Source: Branchiostoma floridae
Taxonomy: Eukaryota > Chordata > Leptocardii > Amphioxiformes > Branchiostomatidae
DNA: 64,000 nt
NCBI RefSeq assembly: GCF_000003815.2
Contig: NC_049988.1
Span: forward strand, 13,189,266 to 13,253,265
Direction of reading: 5' to 3'
Shown one piece after another: positions 34,801-47,500 of the stretch. Position numbers and translations under genes: made by a program. Every line of letters starts with the position of its first letter. The first letter of the stretch is position 1. The notes beneath the pieces are model-generated. The model saw nothing but the letters and a program-made list of their open reading frames with translations. It did not search any database and was not told the DNA's origin.

Positions 34801-35345
34801 TTCTCATATCATCCAGATCACGACCAAATCTCCAGACCAGCTTCCCTTGCTACTCTCACGAAACAGTGTCAGAAACACCCCTGAATATGTCAGCATGGTC
34901 ATGAATTGAAGAATCTTCAAGGTACAACGGTAAATGTTTAATTCTCATATCTCCAGATCACGACCAAATCTCCGGACCAGCTTCCCTTAAATAATATGCT
35001 CACGAAACTGTCTCAGGAACACCCACTGAACATGTCAGCATGGTCATGGTGAATCTTCGGGGTACACCGGCAAATGTTTAATTCTCATATCTCCAGATCA
35101 CAACCAAATCTCCGGACCAGCTTCCCTTACCACGCTCACGAAACAGCCTCAGGAACACCCCTGAACATGTCAGCATGGCCATGGGAAATGTTCAGGCTAC
35201 ATCGGAAAATATTTAATTCTCATATCTCCAGATCACGACCAAATCTCCGGACCCCTGAATATGTTAGCATGGTCATGAAGAATTTTCAGTGTACACCGGC
35301 AAACGTTCAATTCTCATATCTCCAGATCACGGCCAGATGTCAAAG
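34690..35345 (+). repeat. Tandem array derived from the last GPCR exon, about 140-bp unit
   Basis: The coding end of exon 6 (CCGGACCAGCTCCCCTTACC, CGAAACAGTATCAGGAACAC, CATGGTGAATCTTCAGGGTA) is repeated downstream. Units begin TTCTCATATCTCCAGATCAC at 34801, 34942, 35082, 35217 and 35311. Spacings are 141, 140, 135 and 94 bp, the last with an internal deletion. A lone fragment recurs at 40230-40290. Confidence 0.9.
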
Positions 35346-35819
35346 AAGGAAAGAAAGTGCTAAAACATCCCAAAACCACAACAACAAAACAACTCTATCC
35401 CCTTAAATAATGTTGCAGATCTATGGCTGCAACATTTCCAAACCACACCTTATAGTGTCCTTGAATGATGCCGTCCCCTAGTTATGAGGCCTATTTCCCC
35501 TTTTCATGAGAGACTGCAACCGCTGTGACTAAAGATCTGACAGTTCACTCAAAGATCCATACTTAAAGAACAAATATCTAACTTTACATTTGTTTTTTGT
35601 TTTTTTTTGTTATCTTTTAGACCATTCTTTTTACATACTGAACCACTTATACAAATAGGATCACACAAAATGCGATTTTGACCCTGAACGGTTAGTCAGG
35701 AGGTCTTATTTAAAACCGCTCATTTTGTAGCTTCAGGTAGGAGAGCACAAAACAGTGAACATGGTTTCTCACTGACTTTCAAAAATGTCCTAAAGCTTAC
35801 ATTACCTGTCAGCATTTTG

Positions 35820-36260
35820 TAACCTTCAAATTAGAAGTATATGACAAATTTTCATTCCGTAATAGGCCCTTAGAATGTCATAGCTTGACTAGGATCCCAT
35901 AATGTGCGCCTATCCTTACATAACCTATACAGCATTTCGTAACATTCAATTACCAGAATCAACGTATATTACTAAGTTTTCCATTTCGTAATGACTATAA
36001 TAGGTCATTAGAATGCCATAGCTTGACTAGGACCTGATAATGAGCACCTGTGCACTACCAAAGTGGCCCGTGACTCTGCCAAACGTAAAGGTTAAGAGTC
36101 CTTGGTGATCAAGGACGCCAAATAATACGTCATCAACACTTCAGATCATACAGGATCCCCATAATGAGCACCTGTGCAAGTCCTAATTGTCCCGTGCCTC
36201 TACCTGACATAAAGATCATTGATGATCAAGGAGTCCTTGATGATCAAGGACACCAAATGT
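35820..36260 (+). repeat. Degenerate tandem repeats, two unit types
   Basis: GAATGTCATAGCTTGACTAG at 35873 recurs at 36012 (GAATGCCATAGCTTGACTAG). Then GAGCACCTGTGCACTACCAA at 36044 recurs at 36165, each followed by GATCAAGGACNCCAAAT-type sequence. Confidence 0.75.
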
Positions 36261-36767
36261 TACGCCATCAAGGCGTAATTAGGTCATTTTTTTACAACTG
36301 AGTGGCACTATTCAGATGTGCTTTTCTACCCCCGGATCTTTTTCTGATCGTTACCTTTTCCAACGCTCGAGCGTTGTTATTTTCACAGCGTGCCTGATAG
36401 TTGCCGACATTACTATGAGAAATTATTTCTGCAACTCAGAGAAATGATATGATAATGCCTTTTTATTGATAATTATAAATGCTGTGGAACGACAACATTC
36501 AAATTGGTACATGACATTGAGATGAAAATCGAGGTGGACGTATCTTTGTACAATATGCGGTAGGGTAACGATACCATGACACATTTGACACATTTGGATT
36601 TTGGTGAGACTTCACATATTTCAAGTTGAAAAAAAACAAACACTCTATTTGGTCTACTTTTGCATCATGATATTAGACGAAAAAAAAACATGGGTGTGAT
36701 TTGATACAAAAATTGAAACATTCATTTTTGATATATAAAATCACCCTAAAGAATTCCGTCCATTAGA

Positions 36768-36890
36768 TAGGACGTTAAACGGAGGTCCCGTGTTTGAGGA
36801 GAGCCACACCTCGAGGACGTAAAAGAACCCACCACACTTATAGAAAAGAGAAGGCGTCCTTCCTAGTGTGAGTGGATCAAAAACCATTCT
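36768..36890 (+). repeat. SINE-like tail repeat, copy 2
   Basis: GACGTTAAACGGAGGTCCCG, GAGGAGAGCCACACCTCGAG and AGAAAAGAGAAGGCGTCC align with 16270-16370. No RNA-polymerase-III head is visible upstream, so probably 5'-truncated. Confidence 0.7.
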
Positions 36891-37111
36891 GGTCTAAATG
36901 AGGTGGGGAATTTCCCAATTAGCCTTCATAACCCTGCTTCCTATTTTGGATCAGTCAGTCCTCACTCAAAGTGAGCAATTGATCTGGTCTCAATCATGGT
37001 GACGCAGTACTTAAGAGATGCTGTTACAGTTACAATGTAACCTGTAACCTTGGAGTGGCCTTTGGACCTAACCTTGAAGTGACCTATAGACTCTTGATAT
37101 CTGGCAACCAA

Positions 37112-37530
37112 GTAAAAAAAATCACAAAATGTTACAAGGGTCTTGAGATAGTTTGAAATTATATTTGAAGCCTTTTTGATAACACAGAAAAATCACAAAA
37201 CATTTCTAGGATCTTCAGATAGTTCATAATTATATTTGAAGCCTTTTTGATACCAAAAAAATCACAAATGTTTCTAGGGTATTGAGATAGTTTAATATTA
37301 TATTTCAAGGCTTTTTGATAGCATAGAAAAATCAACAAAAATACTTCTAAGGTCTTTAGATTGTTTCAAATTACATATCATGCCTTTTTGATACCAAAAA
37401 AAATATTTCTTTGGTCTTGAGATAATTCAAAATTATATTGCAAACCTTTTTTATAACATTAAAAAATCACAAAATATTTCTAGGGTATTGAAATAGTTCA
37501 AAATCATATTTTGAGCTGTTCAGATAACAT
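37112..37530 (+). repeat. About 70-bp AT-rich tandem repeat, six units
   Basis: The pattern AAAAATCACAAAA, TTTCTAGG, TTGAGATAGTT, AATTATATTTGAAGCC, TTTTTGATA repeats about every 65-75 bp with moderate divergence. Confidence 0.88.
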
Positions 37531-39674
37531 GAAGTAGAATGATATTTTTTCCTAATTTACAAATTTCTATCCAGACAAAAGATGATCCATTTATATTGAA
37601 TAAATGGGCTGCATCCCCATTGGAGTGATAGTACTGTATATTATATAATAGATGTTTGTAATTTATGCTAATGTTGCATGCTTTAAATGGCTAGATGTGA
37701 AAATTAGACTTAGTCCAAAGCTGTCTCCTTAATCATAATTCTCATTTGCTACTTTGTTAGTTTTCGTAATATCATCTGCCACAATTAAATGTACAACTAT
37801 AACATTGTATGAACTTAGCCCACTTTGGGTCTGGTTTCATTAGCCTAAACGCTGGGTTGTTTCTTGGTCTTTCAGAGAGGCCAGCTCCTTGGCTAGTGAC
37901 TTAGCAGTCTCACCTTTCTCACCTTGCACCAGATAAGCACAATTAGTGCTTGTCAGCTGTCTTGCCTATTAAAGATGACTTCTCCATTTCTGATGGTTTA
38001 AGAACACCTGTTCCTCCTCTACCCTCGTCGTCCCTCTCATTTCCAGGGCCTTTTTTATGTATTTCTGTTTACAATCCATCTAAACCGAGGCCTACCCACA
38101 GGCCTGGGGCCTTTTGGTGTGTGTTCAAAGAATCTGGAGGGGGTAAACTTTTGTTCATCCTCTTGGCAGTCTGATATAAAATTTCCTTGAGGGCATATTG
38201 GCCCCAGAGCCAAGGATAGGTCCTGGACACAGACTGGCAGCATTGGTTTTATTGAAGTGTGCTTCAAACATGCAGCCTTTGTTTTAAGCTTACTGAGAGT
38301 TGTCACATCTTTTGGGTTCCTAAGATTGACAGAAGAGACTGTAAATGGCACACGACATGACAAACCACCAACTAGTAGATCAGTTTACAAATCCCATCTA
38401 TTCCAAATTGTAAAGGAGGTCACATGTATAAAAAAAATATTGGCGCTAATCATACCAGTGTAAAATCTGTGTGACATCTAAGAAAAAAGACATCAGACAA
38501 AAAAAACATTTTTCGCTAGGCCTTTGTTAACAGTCACTTGTCATGCAGGCTCATGCCCATAAACAGCGAATTTTGGCAGTGTTCTGAAACTGCAATATTC
38601 CTAGACTTAGAGTCAGTCAGTAAAAATAGACTGCAGTGAGGAACATCCTCTATAACACAGACACTGGAGAAAATTGATGAGTTGCTCCTTCAGTTAGTAT
38701 CACTTACCATATTGGGTGGTATTATGAGAGCAGGCATTACATAATTCTATCATGACATTCTTGTTTTGGCAATATCTCTTTGGAAATACCCAATCAACTG
38801 ATCATGACATAGTGTAACTTAATTATGTACAAATTGAATGTATTCCTTGACGTGTGTTGGTTTTCAACATTGCACTTGGTTTAGACAGTCACTCATCATG
38901 TGTTTTAACATGATTGATATGTCCATGTATCTTGTGTGTATTGTACCATGTTGGTATACAGTTTGTACATTGTATTTAATGGGCCAAATATGATATGGCC
39001 ATCTCTTAAAACTGACTAATGACTTGGAATGTATCAAATGATTGTCATCCATATCATGGACTGATGTATTTTTGTTTGCAATATTATTATACTGTGTCAC
39101 ACATATCATTCCCTCCATCTTATATTTAATCTACTCGTAGCAGGAGTGTAATGTTACCCAGGTATGTTTTTTTCTTAATATTTACCATGTTAAATCAATG
39201 TATGCTACTGTACATTTGAGTAATATCTAAAACATATCAAGACTCAGTCACGACTCACATGTCTTTTAACCTTGACTTTTGAGTAGAGACGATCTACATC
39301 TTAACCCCGGTTCACCCTGGTGGCCATGCCTGAAGCTTGACTTAAAGTGCATCCATAATGCAAAAGGCCCTTTCCCACTCCACCAAGCAATATAAACCTG
39401 TCTGTCGATGAAGGTTAGACATACAGGTAATAAGATATGCCAAAAAGCAGTATGAACCTGTGCCTCAGAAAAACTACATTTTAACTCTTCTCAAATGTTT
39501 TTTTACTGCTGTTATATGTCTTTTTCTGGAAAGACAAAACGATGAAATATTTAGACTGTACTGCTCATTGAAATAACATGGAAGCTCAGAAATGAACAGA
39601 GAAATAGAGAACAAGACATAGTCATACCTTGATGTATAAGAGTTACCCAATATACTCAAAAAAATTTATTTTTT

Positions 39675-39965
39675 CCTTCTGTGACCTTCAAGAACTATCC
39701 TAGAGTCGGGGACTCTCTTGAAAAATGGCCTAAGGCTAAAGAGAAAAGATGTAACGTTAAAAGACGTCTAGTATTTTTCTCTCTCTAATCTTCTAAGGAC
39801 TATCCTACATTGGAAATGTCTTAAAGTCATGAAAAATGGCCTAAGCCCAAAGAGAAAAGATGTAAAAGATGTCTAGTATTTTTCCCTCTATGATCTTCTA
39901 AGAACTATCCTAGAGTGGGACTCACTTGAAGTCATGAAAAATGGCCTAAGGCCAAAGAGAAAATA
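39675..39965 (+). repeat. About 105-bp tandem repeat, three units
   Basis: AACTATCCTAGAGT occurs at 39691 and 39903 and ACTATCCTACATT at 39799. Each is followed by AAAAATGGCCTAAG and AAAGAGAAAA. Confidence 0.88.
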
Positions 39966-40346
39966 TACATTTTTCAAGGTTTTCTGAAGAAAACAAATTG
40001 TTCCCAAGGTCCCAGGTACTGTAGGAGTCTCCTCATTAGATCTGAACAACTCTTGCAGCTAGATGCAGAAAGGTCAGGTGTGTCGCCTTTCAGGGTAATC
40101 TAACTAGCTGCAGATAAAGACATGGAAAGGCTGCCTTAATAATCATATTAACCTTTACAAAACCTTGAACCATCACTACAAAACATGCTGCAATCATATT
40201 TTCATAAGTCAAGCATGCTTCAAAAGTCCTTTCAGGGTATACTGGCAAATGTTTAATTCTCGTATCTCCAGATCACGACCAAATATTTAAAATATGTGGA
40301 CAGGGCCAGATTTCTGATGAAATCAGATATATTTCTCAAATGTTCT

Positions 40347-40704
40347 AAGGCCACATCAATTTAATTTCTTGGTTCACGGATTTTTTCATAAAAAATATGG
40401 AGCGAGAGGGCAAAATAAAAATTGTAAATTGGTTGGGGTAAAGGAAGGCTAATCCAAAACATAAAGAATAAAAAGTTTTCAGCTTGAAAAAAGTACAAAA
40501 ACACTATTACTGTACAGTAACAGCACCTGTTCGTTGAAAATTACAAAAGTAGTGTGAGTTTTTATGTTTGCTACACCAGAAAGTTGGTGAATGGTTTCAT
40601 TAATGGTGAAAATCTGCTGAGTGGTTGTTTTTATTTTTATTATTTTTTCCAAAAAAATAGGAGCGAGCGAATCCGTGAACCAAGAAATTAAATTGGTGTG
40701 GCTT
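40347..40704. mobile_element. 358-bp MITE with about 34-bp inverted ends
   Basis: CCACATCAATTTAATTTCTT and GGTTCACGGATTT at left pair with AATCCGTGAACCAAGAAATT and AAATTGGTGTGG at right. AAGGCC/GGCTTA lie at the extreme ends. AT-rich inside, no ORF. Confidence 0.85.
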
Positions 40705-41385
40705 ATAGAAAAATTTCAAAAAACAACTACTAGTATCATGTTGATTACCCAATGGTTGGTGAAAATTTCAGTATTACTGAACTACATGAACATGTAGAAC
40801 TGCTAAAAGCCTGTGTAAATGTGTAACATTAATTTGAGTAATTTGTAAGAATTGTTAAATGTTACCTATCAAAGTGAGTAGATATCCTTTCCCAAGTTTG
40901 GCAATACCGAATAAGTCATTTTACATGTTAATGAGCCAATTTGGTCTGTGAATAATGCTAAAATTGTATTTTAGGTATACGTGTATGTATTAAAAGATGG
41001 TATACGGAATGAATTGTGTCCTGTCTTATGAACAGACTATGTTTAAATAAATGGAAGCATTTACAAGTCAGTGCTTCAGTTTTTAATACAACAAAATTTA
41101 CATTTACTGTGAAACTGATATGTTTGGTAGTTGAAATACTGATTTATCAGATATGTACATTCAAGCATATAACATAGTCTTTGAATACATTTTACAGTGG
41201 TCAACATAGATGATATGTTTGATCATGAATTCTTTAATTCTTAAAATACAACATGTTACATTCATTATTACATTAAAAAAAACATACATTTTGGATATGA
41301 GTAGAAAGTCAGAAAAAATGCATGGAAGTTTGAAAAGATCATGAACTGTTTTGCAAACCACCTAGTAAAACTGACCAGTGACAGG

Positions 41386-41391
41386 TTTATT
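41386..41391 (-). terminator. Candidate polyadenylation signal of CCDC89
   Basis: Minus-strand AATAAA about 177 nt beyond the stop codon. Confidence 0.5.
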
Positions 41392-41567
41392 ATGTGTTCA
41401 GTATCATGGCCTTTCTTGTAGTCCTTCCAGAAAAGTTGATATGGTTTTGTATGAGGATTGAGATGCCAGCATCTCAAAACTCTTAGCTGTGTTTGCAATT
41501 TGAACTGCATCACTGTTGAAATTACTCCCCAAATGTTCCTTTTCTCACACGATGTTGTTCCGACACC

Positions 41568-44500
41568 CTACGTCCCCACCAGATGTCTCAGTCTAGCATT
41601 CAGCTCCTTCTCTTTTGTCAGAAGACTGTTGGTGTGCTTTTTGTAGGCACCAAACTCCTAAAAAAAAGAAATATCATAGTTAACATCGTAGAGGAGATGA
41701 AACTGGAAATGCTGGAAATGGCTGGGACATATTCTGCGTATGAACGAGAACAGACACTTGCACCCATATGTCGCCCTCAATTCAAATTAAATCTTAAGGG
41801 AAACGCACATGCACCTGTGCATGTGTGAGGTATCATTTAATGGGTCCCAATTGCACGGGTGCCTGTCAGGGATGTAGCCCTGGTCAGACATCAAAGCCAC
41901 AAATTTGTCCCAGTGGACAGCCAAAGGGGATACCACTTGGTGTTCAAGGCCACGGCATCTGTATGTTACCCGATCCCTGGTTCCTTCATTTAAAGTCCAA
42001 CTTAAATTCAACCTGGTGGCTGGGCCCAGTAGCCATACTTATTAGTACTAAATATAATAAAAAAAAACTGCTAATTAAAAATCTATCAGTGCCATAAAAA
42101 AAACTTGTCTTTCACACAATTACAGTGACTTTTACTCATGCACAACCTTAACTTTGATAATGCATAATGTACCTCTTACATGTGCATCATATAAATGTGT
42201 TAGTTATAGCTTAACAGTGGTGCCAAGAGAAGCCTTGGATGCATATCTGACTGTAATTATAACCAATAACATTCAATAAGAGGTACGAGGGGGGTTCAAT
42301 AAGTTCTTTGCCTCACCAAGAAATAACAAGCACAACTCAGATTTTCAGGCACAACTTCATAGTATGAAGTCTTTTATCAATATCCTCCAAATTACAAATC
42401 ATTGGAGTCATTACTTTCCAGGCATTCGTTTTTCCTAAATTAGAAGGTAAGTGGCGAGAAAAAAAGTTGTGTGAATTGTGATCAGACATGTGTGGGTCTA
42501 GTTTCCCATGCCATAAATTAACAAAAGACGTTGTCAAAATGTTTGATAATGATTCTCTTCCTATTTCAAGCAAAAAGAATTGGGTTTCTAACTTCCAGCA
42601 GCGCAAATTGACCCACACACTCAGGTCAGGTCAATTGTCCACGTTTTTTTCCTTCTCCCTCACCTAACGTTACTGGGTGTCGCCTGCAAAGTAATGATCA
42701 CACTAATTTGAATTTTGGTACATATTTATATAAGACTTTATACTTGACATCTATGCTTCGAAATCTGAGCTGTGCTTATTTTTTCTCGGTAAAGTCGGGG
42801 ACTTATTGATAACCCCACGTACATGTATAAAGTCTTATATAAATGTGTACCAAAATTCAAATTATTGTGATCATCATGTTGCAGGCGACACCCAGTAACG
42901 TTAGGTAAGGGATAACGAAAAAAAAGGTGGACAATTGATCTGCAACCTGAGGTGTGAGGTCAAATTGTCTGATCACACTTCACCCTTCTTTTTCTCCCCA
43001 CTTACCTTCTAATTTAGAAAAAACGAATGCCTGGAAAGTAATGACTCCAATGATTTGAAATTTGGAGGATATTGATAAAAGACTTCATACTATGAAGTTG
43101 TGCCTGAAAATCTGAGTTGTGCTTGTTATTTCTTGGTGAGGCAAAGAACTTATTGAACCCCCCTCGTAATTGCTTGACGTGTGTGCCTATCATGTATATA
43201 TATATATCAAACATTACACATTTCCTGCAGACTGTCTACCAAAATTGAAAAGAGCCAAGGATAGATATAGATAACTATCACGTATCCCTCTAATACTTTG
43301 TCTCTCATATTACAGTTACTGTATAATTCTGTATTATGTACAGCACATATTGGGTCGGTGTCAAAGTATAAATATCATCTGGATATTGTTGGCAGTGAAA
43401 TCAGCCTGCTGCATAGAGCTGACATCTGCTGAAATTTAAAAAAAAACAAGATCTCCACTATGGCCAGTATTGAGGCAAATTACTAACAGTATTACCTATA
43501 AGTCTGGCCGTGGAGACTTAATTTTGGGAGGAAAAAAAATAGAGAATTTTCAATGACAGAACATCAAGAATGTTTTCTTTGGCAAAAACTGCAAGCATTA
43601 AATAAACCACCCTGAAAATTTCAACATTTACAGTATCATCCAATTGTCCTCTCCTGTGGTGGATGATGCCATTGACCTTACAATGTCATCATTACTGACA
43701 ATTACATGTACTAACTTAAACTTTAATTAGTAAGACCTTCTCTAAATTGGATCTTATTGAACTGGTGTTCAGATATCTCCATCTGCTGCTGTCATGAAGC
43801 CATTCAAATGTGTTTTCTACTCATTAGTACTTGATAACTCGACATACAGTCACTCCGTGAAGGGTCGATGCCCTGCCCTGAGGTGCAACATCATCAAAAA
43901 GGCATTATTTAGTTTCAAGTCATGTGCATTTACAAAGTACAGGCCTTTGAGCCTTGTTACATGTTGATAATTTAGTAAGGAAAAGAAAAGAAACCACAGA
44001 GCAATGCAAATAAGGTAGTGATCAGAAAAGTCAGTCAACATCAGTTTCAAACAGGTAAACTTTAATTTGGTAAAGCATGTCAATTTTGCAGAAAGGAAAA
44101 CCAAGATGGATGTAGAGAAAAATAGCAAACTTTGTTTCAGGCTTAACAGCTTATAGAGTAGGAGTGCGTAATTGATACATTATATGAAATATTCCAACAC
44201 TATAAGGGCAGTATGAGTTGTCTTAGGTGTATGTTTGCTTGAATTTTCATATGTTCAAGTGTTTAATACTTTTGTCATATCTTCCCATTCCATCTAATAC
44301 AAACTTGTTGCTCAATGTGTGTGTGCATAATGATAATGATGATGATGTTTGTACATAACTAGAAACATGTGCAACACTACTCGTGAAATTCAACTTCTAT
44401 TAGGATCTCCTTCACATGGGTCACAACCAAGCAGGGCTCTAGCCAGCGTCCGTTTTTCCGTCAATTGACAAAGGTTTGCTGCGTGTGACGGAAAAATTTT

Positions 44501-47500
44501 AAAAGCAATCCGTCAACCTTGACGGACAAAAATTCTTGGTGGAAGCTATAGGCGGCTTGGGGATGCCATCCACGGCCGTAAAAGCCACACAATGTTTGTT
44601 TTGCTATTGTTATGATTGTTGACAGTGTGTGTCGGCGCCCTTTTGCATACAATAATCTCATTAAAAACCGTTTTTTCAAGGTATCAGTTCAGTCCCTCTA
44701 ACTCCTGGAATAGTGTTTTCGCGACAATGGGAATTGGCTGACGGAAGAAAATTTCGAGCTGGCTAGAGCCCTGCAACCAAGCGATCATTAAATCATTGAT
44801 AAAGTGAACTTTACAACATGTTTGATGAAAACTGGGCACAGATGTTCAGAGAAGAGGAAAGCTGGGGTCTGACCTTTCTTAACCCAATCATGACTTGTGT
44901 TCAAATTGGTTTCTTGGAAAGGTACGTTAAAGGTACTTTATCATGTATTGCACGAACAAATCTGTATTTCCAATAACATAACAGGGCACACTGCTGACAT
45001 TGACCTAAGGTAGCATATAGTTTTGGCAGGTACAATTGTACATGAGTTCCAAAGGCAGTCCACATGATCATGTTTAATGACTCCCTCTGAGCTTTTCTTC
45101 CAGCTGTCTTACTGCTTCTATTATGGAGGACAGAAGCCACAGAAGTTTCTCCATGTGAACTTGACATGATGTCAAGGACCTCACAGCTACTCAGCTGGCT
45201 TAATTGGCATCCTCTGTAGTCAGTCTACTAATGATCATCCATTGAAGTCATTACATTCCATTAGCCTCACTCAAGGGTATATACTTTCTGCATACAGGGT
45301 TCGAAATACCACCTGTATATGCAGGTTAGTGCAGGTGAAATTGAAGCTGTGCAGGTATTTCTGGTGTCTACCTGCACCTAACCTGCACTGGTCCATGTAC
45401 TGGGTTTTATACATAAATGTCCTATGATGTCTACTAGGTGCATTACCTGCATTAACTGTTACCACCTATAAAGTATAAAAGAAAAGATAGCAATGGTTCC
45501 TGAACAATTTTGATATAATCCATACTTGGTGTTGTGCAGGTAAAATTTGTCTGGTGCAGGTAATTTTCATTGTTACCTTGGGGTTCATCCATCTGGGGAT
45601 GTTATGGAGTCTCTCCAGAAGACACTGTCACGCATGACATGAGTTATTCTTCAAACCAATGAGAACTTTGAAAAAAAAAGACCTTATATTGTACATGCTA
45701 GGTTCATGAACCTTCTTGATGCTACTGATCATCATGCCCATACCCCAAATGTGTACTTAGTAATACATGTATGTACCAAATGGTATCCCTTTCAGTACCA
45801 AGGAGAGATACATTACAGTGATCATTCAGTTCAATGTCTCTCACCATAAAGGTAGGTATGTCAGCACTCTCCTTAGTACCAAACTATGTTGATCATGACC
45901 CCTACCCAAGTAACATGATCTACTGTGTATACCCCTAGCAACTGTGCATACGTGTTTTGTTCTTACTCGCCCCTACCCCACAAAATACACAGCTGAAAAT
46001 GATCCCACACACACACAAGCACACATACACGCACACACACACAAACTCAAATACACATGGCTTCGACTTACTTTAACCATAGTCTCCACCCTGTCCTGAG
46101 CCTCTCCCAGCTCCTGCCTCAACTTCTGCACCTGAAGGTTGGCATCAACTGCAGCAGCCTCTCTCCTGAAGGAAAAAGGGTATCAAAGAATATCAGAAAA
46201 TCCGCAAAAACCAAGAACTAATCTGACAAAAAAGTGATACAAGAATAGAGGTCTGCCATCTTGCAATGCTAATGAAATCAAAATCAAATCAAATTGGAAC
46301 TCTTAGAGACTCTCAAAACTCTCACTATACAAATCTAATTTGTACTTCTGAAAATTTACATACATGTACCTCCTATCCACACCTTGAGATCAACACAGAA
46401 ATGTGACTTACTCAAATCTGGCAAGTGCTGCTTGTTTTGCCTTTTCTGCTTCATCTATTTTCTGCTGGAACTTTTCTGCCTCTTTCTGCTTTTCCTGAAA
46501 TCATAAAAAGACTCGGGTCATCATTTATCCTAATTGGGTCACAGGGAACTCTGTCACATGAAAAAATACATGAATTCAAATTGATTTAAAGAGTTGTACT
46601 AATGTAGCATCTGATTCAGTAATCCTTGGGTTTATACATTTCAGTTATCTAGATTAAAGGGACCCGTGAGAAGGACTCTATAAGACCATTTTTTTTATGT
46701 GGCAGTATAATGGAAACTGGTGGAATTATGAGAGTTGATTTTAGCTACAAAGCAATTCTTTGGTTCTTGGTAATTTTTGTGTACATTTTAGGTCATCATG
46801 AAAACAGTCAGGGATGGGAGAAAAACTGGCATCTGACTTTATTCACTCCAGACTTTCCTTTGGAGTCCATTTTCATGATGATATTCCAATCTAGCATTTT
46901 TTTCTACATAGGAGAAAAGGGGAATGAATTGGTGTAGCCTTAACACCTTTGATAATAATAATGAATATTTTTGAACATGTAAAAGTACAAAATACAAGGA
47001 TAACACAAGAAGAGAGCAAGCTGACATGATAGCAGTTAGATGACAGAAGATGTCACCTGGATGATTTTCCCCCTCTGCATGGACAGGTCCAGTAGTTCGT
47101 CTCGCTCCTTACTCAACGCCCTGAGACGTTCCTCCACTTCTTTACTCACAGTTTGTCTTTCATGCTTGACAGACGAAAGCTCTGACTGAAGTTCTGAAGA
47201 GAATATCAAACAAACATCATCATGTCACACTCAATTGAAACAGCTTTGATGCAATTAGCCAGCAAAAGGGTATGTCACCCCGTAAGGGCGGTATAACCCC
47301 GTCGTGTGTAAACATGTGTGATCACGTCGACCGATGATGATGATGATGATGATATATGCAATGTTTTATAGAAATTCTTAATACAGATTTGCAACTTGCT
47401 TTGCTTGCAATCATTCAAACAACGTTTGGAAACTAGAGTGAGAAATCATCTACAATGAAATGGTCTATGATGATCAAAATACATAGTGTCATGGTGATTG

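Larger units (their letters stand above)
34801..41567. other. Spacer between convergent GPCR and CCDC89 genes
   Basis: Contains the GPCR 3' UTR, whose end I cannot place. It also holds the exon-6-derived array, tandem repeats at 35820-36260, 37112-37530 and 39675-39965, a SINE-tail copy, and a MITE at 40347-40704. The segments 37560-39170 and 40710-41380 show nothing nameable. Confidence 0.6.

Noticed and set aside
37950-38363. Possible exons on either strand (74 and 102 codons)
   Set aside because: No matching splice partners or family; frames on both strands are equally open.
42337-43214. ORFs inside the four-armed element
   Set aside because: They are mirror images in the inverted arms and do not resemble a transposase.
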